Of a stretch of DNA of 64,000 bases, positions 1 to 8,898 are shown one piece after another. Position 1 is the first letter of the stretch; every line of letters starts with the position of its first letter. The stretch spans positions 15,441-79,440 of the forward strand of contig DASQLD010000221.1 in assembly GCA_035630195.1 (NCBI GenBank). Reading direction: 5' to 3'. The position numbers and the translations under genes were made by a program. Under the pieces are notes generated by a model. The model was not told where the DNA came from. It saw only the letters and a list, made by a program, of their open reading frames with translations, and ran no database searches. This stretch comes from DASQDN01 sp035630195 (lineage in GTDB: Bacteria > Acidobacteriota > Terriglobia > Bryobacterales > Bryobacteraceae).

Positions 1-170
1 CCCGAAAAGTTCCAATATCCACCAGACTGCTGGGTCGCATACAAGTAGGCCAAACCTTTTTGGATAGCATTGCGCTTTTCCGCTTCCGTCGCCGCCACGG
101 CTGCAGGTATCCACCCAATGACAGATGCGAATAACATCGCGCTAAGCACGGCCGTTATAGATCGCTTCAT
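1..170 (-). CDS. Secreted protein, N-terminal part only (prenyltransferase/squalene-cyclase-repeat-like)
   Basis: Reading the minus strand from 170 gives 56 codons that run off the left edge of the window. A good ribosome site (GAGGTGA, 5 bases before ATG) sets the start. Residues 1-26 are a signal peptide (MKRS, hydrophobic core, cleavage after AVA). The visible mature part contains AIQKGLAYLYATQQ followed by GYWNF, which resembles the first repeat of alpha/alpha-barrel proteins of the prenyltransferase/squalene-cyclase type. It may be the last gene of the polysaccharide locus or start its own unit after a 273-base gap in which I see nothing else. The function is unknown because most of the protein lies outside the window. 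Confidence 0.72.
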   Translation of the reverse strand, partial: MKRSITAVLSAMLFASVIGWIPAAVAATEAEKRNAIQKGLAYLYATQQSGGYWNFS

Positions 171-443
171 AAAATCACCTCAAAAAATACGTTCATCTAG
201 CATGTTTAGAACGCCATCGCAACTAGCGTTTGTTAGTTTCCAAATGCCATCAAGGACGAGGCCCGCTATGCGCTTTATTGTCGAAGGAGTGCGTAGTAAC
301 CGTCCGGCACCACTCAATGGAAGAACCTGAAGGGGTCGGCTCCGATTCGTAAATCTTATACGCCTGCAATGTTGTTGTAAACGTAATAGAGGTTCGGGGT
401 TGTGAGTGCCGGAAAGTGAACAGAACGTTTTAATAACAACGTC

Positions 444-2132
444 TTATGGAGTTGGAAGTTCCACCTTGACTTCGTTGGAGAGCGCACTCTCGGTACTCCA
501 AGGATCGACTGCGGTCGCGGTATAGAAGTAAGTCACACCAGAGATTACATCGTTGTCGACGTATGTGGTCGAAGCTATTGGTGAGGTGTTGAGCTTGATA
601 TAGGCCTTCCCTGATGTTGTTGTGCGATATAGGTTATAGCCGATAACATTTGTAGAAGTGCTAGCTGTCCAACTCAAAGCGACCCTATGCTGCTCACCAC
701 TGGGAATCAGGAGCACAACATCCACCCAGTAATTGCTAGCCTGGTATGTTTGATCAGGGAAGCCGCCACCTTCGGCGTATACAAAAATGCCGTTAGGTCC
801 GTCGACCTCATCCGCAAGCACGTGCAATGGTGTCTTGCTTACTCCTGCTTTGAAGAAGCCAATACTAGCGGCATACCCCCCGTTGGGGGCATAGTATGAA
901 ATTACATACGTCGTATTGGCTGCGATTCGGATAGGCGATGGGAATAAGGCCTGCTGCCAACCTATATTGGTTTCATTAACGAAGGTGACCGAAGCCAGTC
1001 GAGTACCGTCCGCAGACCACAAACTCCCGACGTGTGTGCCTGTATTCTGAGGGCTTTTGTAAAACCTGACAGCCGTGACGTAGCCCGTAACGTCGGAACG
1101 AAACTTCATTCCGAGTTCTATTGGCTTGGTTTCATCACTAAGGAGATCTGGCTTGGCCACATCCGACCAGGTGGTGGAAACGCCCACAGCTCTAAAAACA
1201 GCACTAGTTGGTATCGTTTGTACATTGCCACTATCATCAAACGCGCGGACGAGCACGGTCCAATATTCCGATAATGAGTACGGTGTCCAGTCATACGTCC
1301 AATTCTCGTGGCCCTTCGCTTGGTGCCAGGTCTGCCCCTGATCAACTGAGACTTCAACCCCGGCTACCACGCCTTCACTATCCAAGGCAGAACCAGATAT
1401 CGTATTCTTCACACCATATTGCAGCGCCAAGAGGGACGTGAAGGTAGACGTGGGTGGCGCTGTATCTATCGACTGTGTCGCAGGTTTTAGTAAAGGAGCA
1501 GATGTTGAGGCCTGAACGCTCGTATATGCGGGCAGGTTGATAGTCGCTTGTTCCATTCCCAAATCTGGTGAACCGCCTTCGCCATCGTGGTACTCATCCT
1601 GCCATGTTTCGTTGGCAGTTTTGAACAAAACCTCTGACTGGCTTGCATCATTACGAACAACAAAGATGATGTGACTTGCGCCTTTCGTATCCGACCACCG
1701 GAGCAGTGCAAGGTAAATTCCTGATACCGCTGTCGACGGCACATCCCATGACGCGGCAACCGACCACTTTTCACGATCTACAAGCTTTGTGGTACCGTCC
1801 GTCAAGCAGGGTGGTTGAATGTGTGGAAGAGAGACTGACGGACGGATAGTCGTTATCTTGCGGGCACCGTCGCCGCCATAATACCCCAACCGATAAATAT
1901 CAATTTGATAGCTTGCAGCATCGGTATTGATGTTGAACAACACGGTTTCGCCGGCATTGATACTCATGCCCGTTGCGAACCCCTGAAAGCTTGGATCACC
2001 GTATCCACTGGTAGTCCACCGGGTATTTTCGGGTAGAAGATTCTCGCCGGCCATAGGGTTCGGGCAGGCTTGCGCGTGTACTGTTTCCAGTACAATGAGA
2101 CACGCGAGTACAGTGATTCGGAGTGCTAGCAA
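444..2132 (-). CDS. Secreted DUF4082/FN3 protein with a truncated DMFA2-like N-terminal domain
   Basis: A 562-residue exported protein with a signal peptide at about 1-20 (cleavage after VHA). Residues 23-185 match the N-terminal part of a large family of secreted proteins related to the N,N-dimethylformamidase large subunit (ENLLPxxxxW, QGFAT, YRLGYYGGDGARK, ASHIIFVVR). The catalytic-like region that normally follows is missing: the sequence jumps after TWQDEYHDGEGG to an Ig-like segment (about 225-310). A DUF4082 domain follows (about 320-470; KFRSDVTGYVTAVRFYK, WVDVVL) and a fibronectin III domain ends the protein (about 475-560). The frame is open throughout, so the short form is probably expressed or recently deleted. 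It lies 40 bases after the BY-kinase gene, so it is likely co-transcribed with the polysaccharide locus. A role in carbohydrate or cell-surface binding is inferred. Confidence 0.8.
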   Translation of the reverse strand: MLALRITVLACLIVLETVHAQACPNPMAGENLLPENTRWTTSGYGDPSFQGFATGMSINAGETVLFNINTDAASYQIDIYRLGYYGGDGARKITTIRPSVSLPHIQPPCLTDGTTKLVDREKWSVAASWDVPSTAVSGIYLALLRWSDTKGASHIIFVVRNDASQSEVLFKTANETWQDEYHDGEGGSPDLGMEQATINLPAYTSVQASTSAPLLKPATQSIDTAPPTSTFTSLLALQYGVKNTISGSALDSEGVVAGVEVSVDQGQTWHQAKGHENWTYDWTPYSLSEYWTVLVRAFDDSGNVQTIPTSAVFRAVGVSTTWSDVAKPDLLSDETKPIELGMKFRSDVTGYVTAVRFYKSPQNTGTHVGSLWSADGTRLASVTFVNETNIGWQQALFPSPIRIAANTTYVISYYAPNGGYAASIGFFKAGVSKTPLHVLADEVDGPNGIFVYAEGGGFPDQTYQASNYWVDVVLLIPSGEQHRVALSWTASTSTNVIGYNLYRTTTSGKAYIKLNTSPIASTTYVDNDVISGVTYFYTATAVDPWSTESALSNEVKVELPTP

Positions 2133-2172
2133 ACCGTGTCAGAAATTTTAGATCATTGTGCCGACAGATGCT

Positions 2173-3063
2173 TTATCGAGGCGTGTCACTTTTAGGAGTG
2201 GCTTGCGAGCCACTGTACTGATAATAAGAGGAGTAGGAACGGTTTAGCTTCTCAATTCCGTTGAGAACAAGACCTAAAATGTGCTTTCGCCCGAGAAGAG
2301 CGATGGCGTCATTTATTGCCTTTTCAGGAGTACCGCCGGCCTTAGCCACCAATAACGTTCCATCAACGTGTTGCTGTAGCGCCACAGCGTCGCTCAATGG
2401 AAGAACTGGAGGTGAATCGACCACAACCCAGTCGAACTGGGACGTGAGCCTCTGAAACAAGATTGCCAGCTCCTGAGGTTGCAACAGTTCTGTCGGACTA
2501 GCGACACTGCGCTGGCCGGCTGGCAAAAAATGCCACCCAAATGGCTCGATACGACGGATGGTAGAAATTGGAGTTATCCGACCATGCAGACATTCAGCCA
2601 GACCAGCCTCCTCCTCAAGATGAAGCTGTTGCGTAATCGAGCGGCGGTGGAGGTCCGCATCCACCAGCAAAACCGATCGTTTCTTCTCTTCAGCCAACGC
2701 AGTGACAAGATTGAGAGCAGTTGTGGATTTACCATCGGCAGGTAGAGGGCTGGTAACCAGGAGAGTTTTCAGTTTCCCCGCCTTCCAACACTCTCCAAGA
2801 CGCATTCGTAGCAATCGAAACCTATCTGCGGCTATGCTCGCAGGATCTGTGTGAAAGATGATGGGGCAGGCCAAATGCCTCACATAGACTTCTTCCACCT
2901 GAAGCTCCTTCGGCTCGGCTTTGAATACCAACGGATGATGTACGCCCTCGGAGTTTCTGAGTTGATCCGGTGCGGCGGAAGCTCCGGCACCATAAATGAA
3001 TGGAAGCGCTATCTCGGAAACGTCTCCCTGCGCCTTACGTAAGGCGTCAAATATCTTACTCAC
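2173..3063 (-). CDS. CpsD/CapB-type bacterial tyrosine kinase (BY-kinase)
   Basis: A 296-residue cytoplasmic kinase of the polysaccharide co-polymerase system. Walker A lies at about 105-113 (SPLPADGKST), Walker A' at 131-137 (VLLVDAD) and Walker B at about 212-219 (WVVVDSPP). A tyrosine cluster near the C-terminus (Tyr277, 280, 281, 283) is the usual autophosphorylation target. There are no membrane segments, so the transmembrane activator must be separate; the Wzz/GumC-like protein two genes upstream (4140-5672) fits. The ExeA-type ATPase ends only 9 bases before it, so the three genes form one block. By family knowledge its cycling phosphorylation controls chain length and export of exopolysaccharide. 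Confidence 0.9.
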   Translation of the reverse strand: MSKIFDALRKAQGDVSEIALPFIYGAGASAAPDQLRNSEGVHHPLVFKAEPKELQVEEVYVRHLACPIIFHTDPASIAADRFRLLRMRLGECWKAGKLKTLLVTSPLPADGKSTTALNLVTALAEEKKRSVLLVDADLHRRSITQQLHLEEEAGLAECLHGRITPISTIRRIEPFGWHFLPAGQRSVASPTELLQPQELAILFQRLTSQFDWVVVDSPPVLPLSDAVALQQHVDGTLLVAKAGGTPEKAINDAIALLGRKHILGLVLNGIEKLNRSYSSYYQYSGSQATPKSDTPR

Positions 3064-3072
3064 AGATCCCTC

Positions 3073-4065
3073 CTAGTCCAGCCCAAACAAAACCCGCCAA
3101 CCGCGCCGTGGTGTGTATCGGTCGAGCGTCGGCATCACAATTTGTTGACTAGACTGTTGTGTTGTCCGTTGAACGGCCACTGCTTCATCTTGTTCGTTAT
3201 TCTTGCTCACCGATTGGGAATCACGACCCGACGTAGTCACGGTAATGTTCCTTTTGGGATAAGTTAAATGTAGATCTGTGGCTACTGCATTGATCACGGT
3301 CTGATCGATGGTGCGCTGACCTTGAGCAAAACCGAAGATAAGAGCGTTCTCGCAAATTGAGTTGATCAGGCGAGGAATACCAGCACTGATATCCTGAATA
3401 ACGGCGATGGCGCCAGCGTCAAACGGTAAGGACGCATCAGAACAACGTGCCCAGCGATATCGCATGTAAGCAACAATAGTGTCCGGCGTCAGCGGCTTAA
3501 TATGCAGACGTGTTGTCACACGTTGTTTTAGTTGCCGGAGTTCGTAGCGGTCCAAGGTATCAGCGAGTTCGTCTTGGCCTGCGAGAATCACCTGAATCAG
3601 CTTTTCTTTATCAGTCTCGAAATTCGTCAACAGGCGAATTTCCTCAAGCACCTGAGGGCTCAATCGCTGCGCCTCGTCAATAACTAACACTGCAACTTTG
3701 TTGTTTTTATGAACTTCAATGAGAAATCGATGAAGCTTTGTTAGAAGCGCATCTTTTGCACACTCTTCTGTATCGATTCCGAAATCTCCAACGCATGTTC
3801 GCAGGAACTCTGCTGGGCTGAGCGTAGGATTCACGACTACACTAAAGACCGCTCGAGTTTCTGGCAGAGACCGCATCAGAGCTCGCAGTAGAGTAGTTTT
3901 ACCGGTCCCGGCATCGCCAACTAAAACCGAGAATCCCCGGCGAGCTAATACTGCGTACATCAAACTCGCGACGGCTTCTCTCTGTTCATCCGATAGGAAC
4001 AGGTAGTCAGGATCGGGTGTCAGAGCGAAAGGGTTCGTGCGTACGTTGTAAAACTGTTCGTACAT
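3073..4065 (-). CDS. ExeA/GspA-type AAA ATPase of exopolysaccharide loci
   Basis: A 330-residue AAA ATPase. It begins with the typical MYEQFYNVRTNPFALTPDPD stretch, followed by Walker A at about 50-58 (GDAGTGKTT), Walker B at about 125-131 (VAVLVIDEAQRL) and a sensor region with QLKQR. The last 60 residues are low-complexity and polar and end in a short basic tail. Homologues sit between a Wzz-like gene and a tyrosine kinase in XrtA/exosortase-type polysaccharide loci, and the same order is seen here. No exosortase is present in the window. The exact role is unknown; energising or assembling the export machinery is the usual guess. Confidence 0.88.
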   Translation of the reverse strand: MYEQFYNVRTNPFALTPDPDYLFLSDEQREAVASLMYAVLARRGFSVLVGDAGTGKTTLLRALMRSLPETRAVFSVVVNPTLSPAEFLRTCVGDFGIDTEECAKDALLTKLHRFLIEVHKNNKVAVLVIDEAQRLSPQVLEEIRLLTNFETDKEKLIQVILAGQDELADTLDRYELRQLKQRVTTRLHIKPLTPDTIVAYMRYRWARCSDASLPFDAGAIAVIQDISAGIPRLINSICENALIFGFAQGQRTIDQTVINAVATDLHLTYPKRNITVTTSGRDSQSVSKNNEQDEAVAVQRTTQQSSQQIVMPTLDRYTPRRGWRVLFGLD

Positions 4066-4139
4066 TATGAATGAAACTCGTCGTATGTTCGTAAGAACCG
4101 TCTGGCATCCGTAAAGATATCAAGTGTCATAAAAGGTCG

Positions 4140-5672
4140 CTATCCGTGCCGATACACAAAATACTCTGCGGCCACAACTGCAAAAAGCAACACAAGTCCG
4201 GCGCACCATTCAAGCGCTCGTTTACGGGCTCGTTGCCGTTGCTCTCCCGGTGTGAAAAAACGCGGCACACCGATCACCATGGGTAGCACAAGACTGCTGA
4301 CCTCATCTTCCGTATGGAAAGAACGATTCTTAACCTCCGCCAAAACTGCGAATGCACAACCCAAGACAAGCCCAACAGCAAGGGCGCCAAGAGCGATTTT
4401 CACACGTTTGGGTGCGGATGGACGCGTTGGTAAATTGGGTGGATCAGCCAGTCGAAATTGCTGGCCTTCCTGCCGTTTCTCGAGATTTGTGGCTAATTGA
4501 GATTCCTGTTCCTTCTTTAAAAGATCTCCATAATGTTGGCGTAGTAGATCGTAATCTCGCTGCATGGCCGTAACTTGTTGTTCTCGAATGGGAGTCTGAT
4601 TTAATCGACTTCTGTACTGATCAACTTCTGCCCGAAACTTTTGTTCCTTTTTGAGCAGAGCATCTATCTCAAATGCATTCGCCTGCAACTGCCTCGTTAA
4701 CTGAACAATCTCTAGATCATCACCAGATGTCGAAGTGCTCGCGGTGGTCTGATCTTTTTGAGGTGATGTTAAGGACTCTCCTACGCTTAGACTCTCGACC
4801 AGCTTTTGTTGCCGGGTGATTTCTTGGTCCTTCTTTACGACGTCAGGATGTTGCGGGGTGAAACTCGTGAGCAATTGTCTTCTTTCCGTCTGCAGGCGAC
4901 TCAACTCGCGACGGCGATGTTCATTCAACTGCGATTCTAGATACAGTCTCTGCTGTTTTGCCTGATTGCGACTCAACGTTACGTCGGTGAGCTGATTTTC
5001 CAAACCCCGAAGAATTGCTACGTTACTTTGCTGTTGCTCCGGAAGTTCTCCAAGGTATTGCATCTTAAAGTCGCGCAATTGGTTTTCTTGGGAAGTCAGC
5101 TCGTTTTTAGTATTCTCCAGTTGCTCGTGTAAGAATGTCGTCGTGGTTGTGGCCTGCTCCGATCGGGTCTTTAGATTTTGTTCGATGAAAAGGGTGGATA
5201 GCCTGCTTGCCACCTGCTGCGCCAATTCGGGGCTGGCTGACGTAAATGAGATCCGGAACGCGTTGGCTACAATTTGGCCGGGCCTCGCAAAAGGCTCGAT
5301 GGACAGATTCTCTCGCATTAATGCAATCAATTGCTCTGGTGCGAGTGTTTTTCTCTGTTTACGATAAAGGTTAAGCTCCTCTATTATGCCAAGAAGCTTG
5401 GGTCGAGATAAAACCTCGTGCTCCATAGCTTCTAAGGCTTGGCTCACGTTGGAAGTTGTGGTAGAAACTACATAACGTTCTGAAACCTTCTGCGCATCGA
5501 CTAGGATGGTTGCTTCAGAGGTATATTCGTTCGGAATACGAAAGGTCACGGCGATCGTAGCTAAAGCTATCGTGCAGCCAATTCCAATTACTATCCATCG
5601 ACGCCGAATGAACATACTCCATATCCGGTCTAAAGTCTGGCTGAAATCGTCTTCTTCTTCAAGTTCCGGCAT
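4140..5672 (-). CDS. Wzz/GumC-like polysaccharide chain-length determinant (co-polymerase)
   Basis: A 510-residue inner-membrane protein with the co-polymerase layout: membrane segment at about 26-44, a periplasmic Wzz domain, a long heptad-rich coiled coil (about 175-400, with many Q, L, R and E) and a second membrane segment at about 425-448. A third hydrophobic stretch near the C-terminus (about 485-505) follows a basic cytoplasmic loop. No fused kinase domain is present; the kinase is the separate gene at 2173-3063. It is the first gene of the export-control block and is preceded by about 150 bases and then a glycosyltransferase pseudogene, so it may have its own promoter. It controls length and export of the polymer. 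Confidence 0.9.
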   Translation of the reverse strand: MPELEEEDDFSQTLDRIWSMFIRRRWIVIGIGCTIALATIAVTFRIPNEYTSEATILVDAQKVSERYVVSTTTSNVSQALEAMEHEVLSRPKLLGIIEELNLYRKQRKTLAPEQLIALMRENLSIEPFARPGQIVANAFRISFTSASPELAQQVASRLSTLFIEQNLKTRSEQATTTTTFLHEQLENTKNELTSQENQLRDFKMQYLGELPEQQQSNVAILRGLENQLTDVTLSRNQAKQQRLYLESQLNEHRRRELSRLQTERRQLLTSFTPQHPDVVKKDQEITRQQKLVESLSVGESLTSPQKDQTTASTSTSGDDLEIVQLTRQLQANAFEIDALLKKEQKFRAEVDQYRSRLNQTPIREQQVTAMQRDYDLLRQHYGDLLKKEQESQLATNLEKRQEGQQFRLADPPNLPTRPSAPKRVKIALGALAVGLVLGCAFAVLAEVKNRSFHTEDEVSSLVLPMVIGVPRFFTPGEQRQRARKRALEWCAGLVLLFAVVAAEYFVYRHG

Positions 5673-5869
5673 GCTTACTTTAACTCAACTATCATGATGT
5701 GAGCTGTGCGCTCCGCTACTTGGTCAAGCAACTGTTAAGTGCTTGAAGTACAAAGTAGTGTTAGAGCGACCTGTTGTTTTCTCCGAAGAAACAAGTACAA
5801 TCGCTGGATGTGATCTCTTCTGTGAAACTCAATAAACTCCCTTTTCGACGCCATTTCCCGTAACTCATC

Positions 5870-6425
5870 GGCCCATATGTTGCAAGACCATTTCTAGAAA
5901 TGTCTGCGTTCGCCACCCTCATCCGAGCAGTCATCACAGCGATGCTATCGATGCGCCGCCCTTTATAGGAATGTACCCGCCGATGCCCTCATAGCATTCT
6001 CGGCGAAATACCTGACAAGCTCGTAGACATGATCCCTGCTGATGAGCCGATAGTCTAAATACGATCATTTTCGACGAAAGGAGTGCCGACAACCCCCCAG
6101 GCGGGAATCCAGAGAAAACTATCTCCATAGAAACTCAAAATAATTACTTTCAAAGGCTAGGTCAGCTTCGGGCTTCCTACCAGGTCATAATCGACATTTA
6201 ACAGGCGAAAGTATCCAGCGCTGAAGCTGCGATCTTACCTCCACAATGTCGCTCAACCCGACCCGGCATTCTCAAGAAGTCAATCCAATTATGCTGATTA
6301 GCGTATTGCCCCACAATTTCGTCCGTCCGATCTGTAGATCCATCCCTTACCGCTACCCACTTCAAGAAGTTGACGGTTGTTGAACTACAGACTGAATTGT
6401 TAGTTCAGAAAATGCTTCTTTATTG
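5870..6425 (-). pseudogene. Glycosyltransferase family 2 pseudogene (decayed paralogue of the 25341-26255 gene)
   Basis: The minus strand between the 6474 and 4140 genes carries pieces of a GT2 protein in changing frames. In order they read SVVQQ, WVAVRDGSTDRTDEIV, WIDFLRMPGRVERHCGGK, DLAFESNYFEFLWR-stop-FSLDSRL, VVGTPFVENDR, ACQVFRRECYEGIGGYIPI and IDSIAVMTARM. These line up piece by piece with residues about 25-190 of the intact enzyme at 25341-26255 (VSDGSTDGTDDIL, GLVGTPFQEENR, ACQLFRRQCFEQIGGYVPV, IDHIAVLSARM). At least four frameshifts and one in-frame stop are needed. The start and the C-terminal third are gone. The rest of the 5673-6473 gap holds no other gene; a hairpin (TTGTTTTCT/AGAAACAA) lies at about 5773-5796. 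Confidence 0.85.
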
Positions 6426-6473
6426 CGAGCCGGTGTGATCAGAACATACCTCAATGACGGGTTTTGCATGGGT

Positions 6474-7688
6474 TCACTTTCGTTCTTGAAAAACACCAGC
6501 ACGGATTTCAATACACGAGGTTTCTTCTATTCTTGCAAGCAAATGGGTCATAGCCTTGAACATGGTTCCTTGGCCCCAATGAAACATGGGTGTTTTTATC
6601 TTCTTCCACCCAAGATCTCGATAATAGAAATGTCCATCCTTCGCCTGCATGTTTCCGATAGTCCATTCAGCTACTGTCTTAGCTAATTCCAACGACTGCG
6701 GATCGACTGACGAGAAGTATGTTAACGTATCTATCGCCTGCGCCGCACATTGGATATCAATCGGTAAACGCCTGTTGTGATAATATTTAGGGCATCCGTC
6801 AGCTTCAAAAAACGTGTTTATGAAATAACGGAAGCCTCCCACGAGATTGTTGGTAAATTCTCCATCTCCAATGCTATCTTCATATCGTTTCAAGCAATCC
6901 AGATTGTAGCCAGTGTGAAAATTATCGATCCAGTGGTACTTTGTAGCCTGTCCATAAAACCATCCCCCATCATCGTTCTGCCGTTCACAACTGTAAATCA
7001 TTGCCTGTCGGGCCAACTCCGCAGCCTCAATGTCACCCGTGCGTTTAGAAACGCAAGCCAATAAAGCCCCTCCCAACAGATTCGAATTGTGGATAGAACT
7101 CTGCACGCCAGGAATATAGCTTATACAGATTCCCCTTTCCGTCTGTTCTCTCGGAAGCGTTTTTATCCATTCGGCAGTGCTGACCGCAACTTCTAAGTAT
7201 TTGTCCTCTGCCAAGACGTCGTACGCTTCTAGAAACGCGGTTGCAATAAGGCTACTCCAGACGATTGTAGGTAGGTACTTGGGTATAGTTCCTGCTCTAG
7301 TGCAAAATGAGAAATCGTTACCCCAGCAGTACTGCTTATACCCAAGGGACCGGTTTTGCATGAGCCATTCAAAGCAATACTCGGCTTGACGGCGATAACG
7401 TGGGTCTTTCGTCACCGAATACATCTTTGTGTAGCCCCATCCCATGTACCCCATACCCTTCGTGGAAGTGTGTGGTCGTATTCCAATCCACGGCCGTATA
7501 TGGAACGGAATGCGCAGTGCGCCGGCGGTCAGCAATCGACGAAGGAAATGAGTGTCAAAGGTCAGATAGCGCAAAAAAGACAGATTACCGTCACCGGGAT
7601 CGTAGGCGCGGTATTCATGATCCTCGACCCAGCGGGCCACGTTCGCAATGCTGTTGCTCAGTGAGGTACTTTCGAGAGTGCGATCCAT
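6474..7688 (-). CDS. Six-hairpin (alpha/alpha)6-barrel protein, VpsJ-like
   Basis: A 404-residue soluble protein with no signal peptide or membrane segment. It is rich in evenly spaced aromatic and helical stretches (WVEDHEYRAYD, MGYMGWGYTKMY, DDGGWFYGQ, FHTGYNLDCLKRY, HFYYRDLGWKKIKTPMFHWGQG), which is the pattern of six-hairpin glycosidase-fold proteins related to VpsJ-type polysaccharide biosynthesis proteins. It lies 13 bases downstream of a GT4 gene and so belongs to the polysaccharide locus. The catalytic activity is not known from the sequence; it could bind, cleave or epimerise the growing glycan. The family call is fairly sure, the function is not. Confidence 0.72.
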   Translation of the reverse strand: MDRTLESTSLSNSIANVARWVEDHEYRAYDPGDGNLSFLRYLTFDTHFLRRLLTAGALRIPFHIRPWIGIRPHTSTKGMGYMGWGYTKMYSVTKDPRYRRQAEYCFEWLMQNRSLGYKQYCWGNDFSFCTRAGTIPKYLPTIVWSSLIATAFLEAYDVLAEDKYLEVAVSTAEWIKTLPREQTERGICISYIPGVQSSIHNSNLLGGALLACVSKRTGDIEAAELARQAMIYSCERQNDDGGWFYGQATKYHWIDNFHTGYNLDCLKRYEDSIGDGEFTNNLVGGFRYFINTFFEADGCPKYYHNRRLPIDIQCAAQAIDTLTYFSSVDPQSLELAKTVAEWTIGNMQAKDGHFYYRDLGWKKIKTPMFHWGQGTMFKAMTHLLARIEETSCIEIRAGVFQERK

Positions 7689-7701
7689 ATGATTCGATGC
7701 C

Positions 7702-8898
7702 TTAGAAGGCTTGTGTCAGCTTCGTGAGTAGGGCGACGTACTTGCGTTTCTCGCCTGTCCATGAAAAGCGTGGTCGTAGTGCAATGGACCGTTGCCGGTA
7801 GCGATGGAGAATCTGCGGGTTTTCCGCAATGCGATCCAGCACAGATGCAAGTGAGTCGGGACTATTCGGCTCAAAAAACATGCAATCGTCCTCGCTGAGA
7901 TAATGCGTAATTGCAGCGTTTCGTACGGTTACGACCGGAAGGCCGAGCGATATGTATTCGATTAGCTTCAGCGGCAAAGCGTAATTTGTGACGGAAGAGA
8001 TTTCGAGAGGCACTAGGCCGACGTTGCAATCGGCTATCCGATCGACGATTGCGTGCACGGGGTAACTGCGGTTATCGAATTCGACAACGTTCTCCAGTCG
8101 CATCGAGGCGATCATCTCTCGCAGAGGCTGGCTGAAATCGCCTTCCCCAATGAGCTTGACGGCAATGCGATCCTTGTTGCGGACTTTCTCCAATGCTTCC
8201 ATCAGCAAGCGAAGGCCGGACCGCTGGACGATCGTTCCGTGGAATGCACATTTGATCCGACCGTCCACGCTGAAGGATTTCCGCAGTGGGAACATTCTCT
8301 CATCTGCAAAATTTGCAATGACCTCGACAGAGTCACGCGGCAAACTGTGTTTGACGAGAATGCCATCACGTACAGGCTCGTGGACCGTGATCACTTGGCT
8401 TGAATAGGCGGCGCTGATCCGCTCCTGCCACAGAAGAAGCCGATAAAAGAACCCTTGTTCGCCGCCCCTGAACTTCGAGGCAAACGTGTTGGGCATCGGA
8501 TCGTGGATGTCCAGGATCACCTTGGTGCCAAAAACACGCGGAATGATGGTTGTAAACACTAAGAAATCGGGCATGTTGTTCACATGGATCACCCGATAGC
8601 GGCGGCTGAAGAAAAGCATCGTGGTTTTCGCAAAGCATCTTAGGAAGAACAGGAGATACGCAACGAGATAGCTCACATGTCTACCGCCGCGATACTTCTC
8701 TTGATTTAAGCGGAAAACACGGACGCCACGGATCATCTCACTCGGCATGGCACCTGGCCTGCGCAGCGTCAGAAAATCGACATCAAATCCGCCTTCAACC
8801 GCAGCTTCCGCTTCACGGATGACGCGTGGGTCCGACTCATAGTAGCTGTACGCCATCATGAGCACTCGATGTTGAGACGTTCCAGAATTCAGGCTCAT
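7702..8898 (-). CDS. Glycosyltransferase family 4 (GT-B)
   Basis: A 398-residue GT-B enzyme. The N-terminal half carries an acceptor-site pattern (YYESDPRVIREAEAAVEGGFDVDFLTLR) and a nucleotide-binding-type VIHVNNMPDFLVF. The C-terminal half has the donor-site pattern KLIGEGDF, then a VPLEISSVTNYALPLKLIEYISLGLPVV stretch with the conserved E of the EX7E motif, and ends in a helix. Its stop overlaps the next start by one base (8898), so it is translationally coupled to the NodB-like gene upstream. It transfers a sugar from a nucleotide donor to the growing repeat unit at the inner membrane; donor and linkage cannot be read from sequence. Confidence 0.87.
   Translation of the reverse strand: MSLNSGTSQHRVLMMAYSYYESDPRVIREAEAAVEGGFDVDFLTLRRPGAMPSEMIRGVRVFRLNQEKYRGGRHVSYLVAYLLFFLRCFAKTTMLFFSRRYRVIHVNNMPDFLVFTTIIPRVFGTKVILDIHDPMPNTFASKFRGGEQGFFYRLLLWQERISAAYSSQVITVHEPVRDGILVKHSLPRDSVEVIANFADERMFPLRKSFSVDGRIKCAFHGTIVQRSGLRLLMEALEKVRNKDRIAVKLIGEGDFSQPLREMIASMRLENVVEFDNRSYPVHAIVDRIADCNVGLVPLEISSVTNYALPLKLIEYISLGLPVVTVRNAAITHYLSEDDCMFFEPNSPDSLASVLDRIAENPQILHRYRQRSIALRPRFSWTGEKRKYVALLTKLTQAF

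Noticed and set aside
2173..5672. A complete XrtA/exosortase (PEP-CTERM) system
   Set aside because: The Wzz, ExeA-type and kinase trio resembles those loci, but no exosortase gene and no PEP-CTERM sorting tail on the secreted proteins were found.
5934..6128. A 64-residue minus-strand open frame
   Set aside because: It is one frame of the GT2 pseudogene (ACQVFRRECYEGIGGYIPI), not a separate gene.
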